NCBI GenBank assembly: GCA_023251195.1
Contig: JAHEZG010000084.1
Coordinates: 1 to 12,011, forward strand
Length of the DNA stretch: 12,011 nucleotides
Source of the DNA: Chitinophagaceae bacterium
Lineage (GTDB): Bacteria > Bacteroidota > Bacteroidia > Chitinophagales > UBA10324
Reading direction: 5' to 3'
This document shows positions 8,101-12,011 of this stretch, in pieces. How positions within the stretch are numbered: position 1 is the stretch's first letter; every line of letters starts with the position of its first letter. Both the position numbers and the translations under genes were made by a program. Below the pieces are notes generated by a model, which saw only the letters and a program-made list of their open reading frames with translations, was not told where the DNA came from and did not search any database.

Positions 8101-9877
8101 AATCAACCTTTCCTTGAAAATCAAAATAAATATTTGGATCTTCAATTAATAATTTACCGTTAAATATTTTTGAATCCAGAACTCCATTCACTGAAATATT
8201 GTGATAAGCATAGCCTAATACTTCAAATTTATCAATGTGCGAAACCAGGTTGGTATTTAAATCTTCGAGCTTAAATCCGGCGCCTGAAATTTTTGTTGTA
8301 AAACTGATTTTGCCTAATGTACTATCGAGATTAAATATTTTTCCTAAGTCGAAATTAGAAGAAGCAACTGAACCGCTGTAAGTCGGAATTCCTTTGTTCA
8401 GTTTCATATTCAAATCGGTTTGCACCATGCCTGCGTCCGTATTGATTAGCATGTTTCCAACAAAATCATTTATGAAACCGGTAACATTTCCTTTCAGCGA
8501 AATTGTACCTGCGCGATTTAATTCTTCAGGTAGAATTATATCAGGATATATAATTTTTAAATCATTGGCTGATGAAATACCTTCCTCCAATTGCAAATCG
8601 AAAAACATTCCATCTACGGATGGCAATCCTTGAATGGTTCCTTTTCCTTTTATTTTTGTTTGGTTCGCAGCTTTCACATACAGCTCTTTCATTTTCAGGT
8701 TATCAATTGTTCCGCTAAATCTTCCTGACACTTCCATTGGGTCCAGCATTTTTATTAATTCAGGAGAGAAACATGCTAAATCAGAAAGGGCAATGTGACT
8801 GTTTTGAATATTCGCCTGCATATAAATGGCAGAAATAAAATCGTAAAATGCAGGGAAGTTCAGGTAATGAAATTCAAAATGATTTTTAATTTCTGACCTT
8901 GGCAGTTGAAGAATTAAATCATTCAGTATTGATTCGGTAGGAGTAACCCGTGCGTTCGCAGTCATTTTTAAAATATCCAAACCGCTTTGTTCATGTGTAC
9001 TTAAATTTTTTATGAAACCTGTTATAGTGTCCATCAAAAATTTTCCGTTTTCAACATCAAAATTAATATTAGTAAAATCCATGTGATTGAGATCGAACAT
9101 GGTAGTATCTCTTTCTCTGTGTTCTTTTATATAAATAAAATGGCCATTTTTCATTTGAAATTTATCAGCAAGCAATACAAATGTTTTCGTATTTAAATGA
9201 TAGATGGTTGTATCGGGGTCTTCATCAGTATTTGTTTTTGGAATTGAATCATACAAACTTGTAACTTCTACTATTGGATTATCGAGAATAATTTTTTTTA
9301 AATCAATCATCGGTTCATCCAAACTCAACTTATTAAATTCAACTTCTAATCCAGGAACATGCACAGTAACATCTACCGCAGGTTCATCTCGATATGTGAA
9401 ACTGATATTTTTTAAATGAACAGTTCCGATTTTAAGAAAAGGATTTTTTGTGGTGGAAGTTGAGGTGTCGTTTGACGAAAATGCATCGGCAATAAATTGA
9501 TAATTAAAATCTGAGTCATCACGACCTCTGAATAATCGCACTCGAGCATTTTCTAAAGTCAAATCTTTTATTTCAAAATTCTGACTGAACAATTCAAACA
9601 CCCCCAACCTTGCTTTCAGATTTCCGGCATATAAAATTGTATCATGTGCTTTATCTTCAATTAAAATTTCTTCGAGCACTGCAATTGTAAAAAATTGAAT
9701 GTTCACACTTTTTACACTCACTTTAGTTTGCAGCTTATTCGAAAGGTATTCAGAAACTTTGTGAACCAAGTATGTTTGAACACCGGGTTGCTGAATCAGA
9801 ATATAAATTATACCGAACAGCAGCAACAGTGAGATAACCACCCACAATACTATTTTAGCTATTCGTTTTAATATCAC
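5156..9877 (-). CDS. tamB: TamB-like translocation and assembly module protein (AsmA-like N-terminus, DUF490 C-terminus)
   Basis: The 1573-residue product has the architecture of Bacteroidetes TamB proteins. A single N-terminal membrane anchor lies at about 8-28 after MILKRIAK, followed by an AsmA-like start (LSNKLQTKVSVKSVNI). A very long beta-rich repetitive region is compatible with a lipid-conducting groove across the periplasm, and a TamB/DUF490-type region occupies roughly the last 450 residues (KLSGSLVIPSA, GNVRLEIDLDGNFNMYG, LQLVLTKSFF). It ends in an amphipathic strand (YGISLSFRKDF) and a Lys/Arg-rich tail of about 20 residues. Family members assist outer-membrane protein assembly or phospholipid transport with a TamA or TamL barrel; no partner gene is in the window. 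The start codon is GTG: the frame upstream reaches a stop (9898-9896) without any ATG, and later starts would lose the anchor. It is divergent from tsaD, an arrangement I recall as recurrent in Bacteroidetes. Confidence 0.92.
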   Translation of the reverse strand: MILKRIAKIVLWVVISLLLLFGIIYILIQQPGVQTYLVHKVSEYLSNKLQTKVSVKSVNIQFFTIAVLEEILIEDKAHDTILYAGNLKARLGVFELFSQNFEIKDLTLENARVRLFRGRDDSDFNYQFIADAFSSNDTSTSTTKNPFLKIGTVHLKNISFTYRDEPAVDVTVHVPGLEVEFNKLSLDEPMIDLKKIILDNPIVEVTSLYDSIPKTNTDEDPDTTIYHLNTKTFVLLADKFQMKNGHFIYIKEHRERDTTMFDLNHMDFTNINFDVENGKFLMDTITGFIKNLSTHEQSGLDILKMTANARVTPTESILNDLILQLPRSEIKNHFEFHYLNFPAFYDFISAIYMQANIQNSHIALSDLACFSPELIKMLDPMEVSGRFSGTIDNLKMKELYVKAANQTKIKGKGTIQGLPSVDGMFFDLQLEEGISSANDLKIIYPDIILPEELNRAGTISLKGNVTGFINDFVGNMLINTDAGMVQTDLNMKLNKGIPTYSGSVASSNFDLGKIFNLDSTLGKISFTTKISGAGFKLEDLNTNLVSHIDKFEVLGYAYHNISVNGVLDSKIFNGKLLIEDPNIYFDFQGKVDLQDSIPDYDFYAEVKNAKLDKLGFFTRPITFSSNLNINLKGQNPLTGTGIITATQTEISDETDTYKLKKLSFSVVEIGGNEKKLELRSDIVSVDVTGQFNLPELPDAIVDAIKKYLPSFPTDLGESPSPQQFDFAIRLNEMKDFNNFFLNGIEGLTNTSINGQFNNQTNEIIFDGVIPYLKYGKTFSRDLVLIGETNEGMLSLSLTSNFLQVNDSLKILDPFVSASLENDKVLFNIKANDVSGKYKIDLVAKAFGQEEKIHVNFLPSSLLLNGQEWSFTSSNEILIGNKSLQFNNTELIHADQIISVQNLNVGDTSDIKLVFNNLQIEDFYNLFMFNNYQVKGRVTGYANIMNLFDEPRYSANLTALQFGFNGDSADKVFAIVDYDPKKDQMNIDVKVKDDIYDIEAKGIYAPGNKTDSINFKIEIVKCELPILGKYLGDYISNVEGKVAGQVFIVGTTDKPKLSGSLVIPSATTKINYLGTSYSFSGESVKLYEDKIDLGEFTIYDDKGNSALAGGEITHRYLSDFKLKLHLTTKNFHLLNTNQFDNTAFYGTAYAGGTLLINGSIDALDMSATLTSKQGTEISIPISDDASVAGNSFVRFVSRNDTVKLVQSKIDEGSSILKLNFDLTLNPLAKVNIIFDQKAGDIISGTGNGNVRLEIDLDGNFNMYGNYVIEKGDYNFTLQNFFNKKFIIEKGSSISWNGDPYQAQIDIDAIYSLSRVSFADLVSIDQLSDADKKDIEKKVPVDVSMHLTGSLLTPNIAFDIREPKNTTSSNSFASRKLGEIRADENELNKQVFGLLMINRFLPPDANTGGLVSSGVTTSVSEFLANQISYWASQNKLNIGVNINSASYGSFASVANSTGGNTVDPNAQRRALQLVLTKSFFHDRVSIDVGGNYDYNNTTSNRQSNAYLSDFTLEYKITPDGRFAAQAFSRSQYDVIEERNRDTYGISLSFRKDFNKLGELFRSERDKKKTKLNKQK

Positions 9878-9979
9878 TTTGGTTCGGATGAAATTTTATT
9901 CTGAAAGTTTAACTGCAACTTTAGATTTACAGCGCGGATAAATTTAGATTGAAAAAAGTAAAATCAACAAAACATTCCA

Positions 9980-10996
9980 TTGTCAGTTATAATACTTGCC
10001 ATTGAATCATCGTGCGACGAAACTTCGTGTGCTGTTATGCACGACCAAATTTTATTGTCGAATATTATTGCAGGGCAAGAAATTCATAAGCAATACGGGG
10101 GAGTAATTCCTGAATTGGCTTCACGGGCGCATCAGCAAAACATAGTCCCTGTTGTTGCTACTGCATTAAAGCAAGCCGGAATTGAACGAAAAAATATTTC
10201 TGCTATTGCATTTACCGAAGGTCCCGGATTAATAGGTGCATTGTTAGTGGGGAGTTCATTTGCTAAAGGTTTGTCGCTTGCGTTAAATGTTCCGCTCATT
10301 GCAGTGAACCACATGCAGGCACATGTGCTTGCTCATTTTATTGAGGAACCAAAACCTGAATTTCCATTCTTGTGTTTAACTGTTTCAGGCGGGCACACTC
10401 AAATTGTTTTAGTCAAGGATTATTTGCAAATGGAAGTAATTGGCGAAACACACGACGATGCCGCAGGTGAAGCATTTGATAAATCAGCTAAGTTGTTGGG
10501 CTTGCCATATCCGGGCGGACCAATGATTGATAAATTAGCTAAAGAAGGAAATGCTGAACGATTTAAATTTCCAGAACCGAAAGTTGATGGATATGATTTT
10601 AGTTTTTCAGGTTTAAAAACTTCGATACTTTATTTTATACGAGATGAAAAAAAGAAGAATGAAAATTTTATTGCCGAAAACCTCAATGACATTTGCGCTT
10701 CCATTCAAAGCAGAATTGTTTCCATTCTTCTTCATAAATTAGAAAAAGCAGCTGTTGATTTGAAAATAAATAATGTAGCAATAGCAGGCGGAGTTTCAGC
10801 AAATAGTTTTTTAAGAAATCAGTTTGAAGAATATGGAAAAAAGAATGGATGGAAAACTTTCATTTCAAAATTTGAATACTGTACTGACAATGCGGCCATG
10901 ATTGCAATAGTTGGTCATTATAAATTTGTTAATGGGGAATTTGAAAATCAATCAGTGATTCCGAAAGCACGATTACCAATAGCAACTAATTTTTAA
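9980..10996 (+). CDS. tsaD: tRNA N6-adenosine threonylcarbamoyltransferase TsaD
   Basis: TsaD transfers the threonylcarbamoyl group from TC-AMP to A37 of ANN-decoding tRNAs, forming t6A, in the cytosol with TsaB and TsaE. The 338-residue length is normal. Family motifs appear in order: AIESSCDETS (7-16), GGVIPELASRAH (40-51), EGPGLIGALLVG (80-91), the metal ligands HMQAH (H111, H115), SGGHTQ (136-141), DDAAGEAFDK (159-168), SFSGLKTS (208-215), AGGVSANS (269-276) and CTDNAAM with metal ligand D303. The start is TTG at 9980; no ATG lies in frame upstream near it, and the next Met would delete the first nucleotide-binding motif. A weak -7 box (TAAATTTA, 9939-9946) lies upstream. The gene is followed after 8 bases by the thioesterase gene. 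tsaB and tsaE are not in the window. Confidence 0.97.
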   Translation: MSVIILAIESSCDETSCAVMHDQILLSNIIAGQEIHKQYGGVIPELASRAHQQNIVPVVATALKQAGIERKNISAIAFTEGPGLIGALLVGSSFAKGLSLALNVPLIAVNHMQAHVLAHFIEEPKPEFPFLCLTVSGGHTQIVLVKDYLQMEVIGETHDDAAGEAFDKSAKLLGLPYPGGPMIDKLAKEGNAERFKFPEPKVDGYDFSFSGLKTSILYFIRDEKKKNENFIAENLNDICASIQSRIVSILLHKLEKAAVDLKINNVAIAGGVSANSFLRNQFEEYGKKNGWKTFISKFEYCTDNAAMIAIVGHYKFVNGEFENQSVIPKARLPIATNF

Positions 10997-11004
10997 TTGC
11001 ATTT

Positions 11005-11427
11005 ATGTCAAGAATAAAAATTGAATTACCAAATCACTTTCATTTCAAAACCGAAATTCCCATTCGTGTTAATGATATTAATTATGGAGGGCATTTAGGA
11101 AACGATTCTTTGTTATCCATTATTCAGGAAGCAAGAGTCCGGTTTTTGAATTCAATTGGAAGCACTGAATTAAATTTTTTCGGAGTGGCAATGATAATGA
11201 GTGATGCGGCAGTCGTATATAAGAGCGAAGGATTTTATGGTGAAATATTAGTTGTTGAAATTGCTGTTGCAGAAATTTCAAGAGTTGGATTTGAATTGTT
11301 GTATAAAATTTCCGAATCAAAAACAAATCGTGAAGTTGCAATTGCTAAAACAGGCATGATTTCATTTGATTATAAAAATCGAAAAGTTGTTTCAGTACCG
11401 GATGAATTCAAAAAATTATTTTTATAA
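11005..11427 (+). CDS. Hotdog-fold acyl-CoA thioesterase (4HBT-like)
   Basis: The 140-residue protein has the length and motif of the 4-hydroxybenzoyl-CoA thioesterase-like group, which hydrolyses acyl-CoA or acyl-ACP thioesters in the cytosol, usually as dimers or tetramers of hotdog domains. The signature is IRVNDINYGGHLGND (20-34), in which D24 sits at the usual catalytic acid position and H30 and N33 match the GHxxN element, followed by the helix SLLSIIQEARVRFLNSIG (35-52) containing E42. The rest is the expected five-strand sheet (AAVVYKSEGFYGEIL, VGFELLYKI, AKTGMISFDY). Substrate cannot be told from the sequence. The ATG lies 8 bases after the tsaD stop, and the stop codon directly abuts the next ATG, so all three genes are probably one transcript. 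Confidence 0.87.
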   Translation: MSRIKIELPNHFHFKTEIPIRVNDINYGGHLGNDSLLSIIQEARVRFLNSIGSTELNFFGVAMIMSDAAVVYKSEGFYGEILVVEIAVAEISRVGFELLYKISESKTNREVAIAKTGMISFDYKNRKVVSVPDEFKKLFL

Positions 11428-12011
11428 ATGGAACTGAAAAATAAAGTTGCAGTAGTAACCGGTGTTAGTCGCGGAATTGGAAAAGCAAGTGTTGAAGCAT
11501 TATTAAATCAGGGAGTTAAAGTAGCAGGTTGGGGATTGCGCAAACCGGATTACACATATACTGATTTTCATTTTATTCATTGCAATGTCAAAGACCCAAC
11601 ATCAGTTGAATCAGCTTGTTTGGAAACGATTGAAAAATTTTCTTCCATTCATATTCTGATTAACAATGCAGGACTTGGATACTTTGGTAAAATTGAAGAT
11701 ATGTCATTAGAGCACTGGCATGAAATGTTCGCTGTAAATGTTCACGGAGTTTTTTATTGTTTGAAAAATGTGATACCGGTTATGCGCCAACAAAAATCAG
11801 GACACATCATTAATATCAGTTCTATAGCAGGTAATACTCCGGTTGTTGAAGGTTCAGGATATTCAGCAACCAAGGCAGCCGTAAAAGCAATAACTCATTC
11901 AATTTATCGCGAAGTGCGTGGCGATAATATTAAAGTGTCTGTTCTTTATCCCGGGTCAACCAACACCGATTTCTTCAATAACTTTCCTAATACAATGAGA
12001 GCAGAAGATAT
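11428..12011 (+). CDS. Short-chain dehydrogenase/reductase (SDR), 3' end beyond window
   Basis: 194 codons are present of a usual 235-250. This is a classical SDR: a cytosolic NAD(P)-dependent oxidoreductase with a Rossmann fold. Seen are the cofactor motif TGVSRGIG (11-18), NNAG (79-82), the structural Asn N104 in AVNVHGVFY, the catalytic Ser S132 in INISSIAG, and Y145-x3-K149 in YSATKAA, so the N-S-Y-K tetrad is complete. The PG motif after the tetrad (LYPGSTNTDFF) is also present. The usual Asp after the third strand (D-V) is N53-V54 here. Closest general resemblance is to FabG-like and other 3-ketoacyl or alcohol SDRs, but substrate is undetermined. The ATG immediately follows the thioesterase TAA with no gap, suggesting translational coupling within the tsaD run. 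Confidence 0.93.
   Translation, partial: MELKNKVAVVTGVSRGIGKASVEALLNQGVKVAGWGLRKPDYTYTDFHFIHCNVKDPTSVESACLETIEKFSSIHILINNAGLGYFGKIEDMSLEHWHEMFAVNVHGVFYCLKNVIPVMRQQKSGHIINISSIAGNTPVVEGSGYSATKAAVKAITHSIYREVRGDNIKVSVLYPGSTNTDFFNNFPNTMRAED

Noticed and set aside
5170..9419. Several short frames on both strands within tamB
   Set aside because: They are shadow frames of a long AT-rich gene with intact TamB character throughout; none shows a motif.
9878..9979. Promoters for tamB and tsaD
   Set aside because: Only five-of-six -7 matches occur (minus-strand TAAAGTTG at 9923-9916, plus-strand TAAATTTA at 9939-9946) and neither has a properly spaced -33 box, so they are not listed as features.
1..12011. 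CRISPR arrays, insertion sequences, toxin-antitoxin or defence genes
   Set aside because: No direct-repeat array, transposase motif or recognisable defence protein was found on either strand.

Overview
The window looks like ordinary chromosomal DNA from a member of the phylum Bacteroidota (Bacteroidetes). The evidence is AT-rich DNA, A-rich leaders instead of strong Shine-Dalgarno sites, promoter boxes matching the Bacteroidetes -7 consensus TAnnTTTG, a tRNA gene without an encoded CCA, two secreted proteins ending in type IX secretion (T9SS) type A sorting domains, and a very long TamB-like protein divergent from tsaD. I cannot place it below phylum. There is no phage, transposon, CRISPR array or plasmid signature.

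Layout. At the left edge is the 5' end of a minus-strand GNAT acetyltransferase gene (1-119), divergent from a class I fructose-1,6-bisphosphatase gene (224-1249). The fbp gene ends one base before the stop codon of a convergent minus-strand gene for a secreted M1-family metallopeptidase with a T9SS domain (1251-3221). Next come a tRNA-Leu(GAG) gene (3365-3448), a small secreted protein of unknown function (3586-4026) with a strong terminator, and a secreted PCMD-like protein with a T9SS domain (4201-5103). A two-way terminator at 5125-5157 separates the latter from convergent tamB (5156-9877, minus). Divergent from tamB is a tight plus-strand run: tsaD (9980-10996), a hotdog-fold thioesterase (11005-11427) and a short-chain dehydrogenase cut by the window edge (11428-12011).

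Functional reading. fbp serves gluconeogenesis. The M1 peptidase and PCMD-like protein are probably exported by the T9SS to the cell surface or medium. TamB is expected to span the periplasm and support outer-membrane biogenesis. TsaD makes the t6A37 tRNA modification. The thioesterase and reductase may act on acyl or ketone substrates and probably share transcription with tsaD, but no common pathway is demonstrable.

I found no convincing new multi-gene system. The points most worth a second look are the non-ATG starts of both divergent genes tamB (GTG) and tsaD (TTG), the 146-residue secreted protein whose C-terminal half resembles a T9SS domain without its PNP motif, the promoter-supported start of fbp 156 bases inside its longest open frame, and the compact convergent gene ends.
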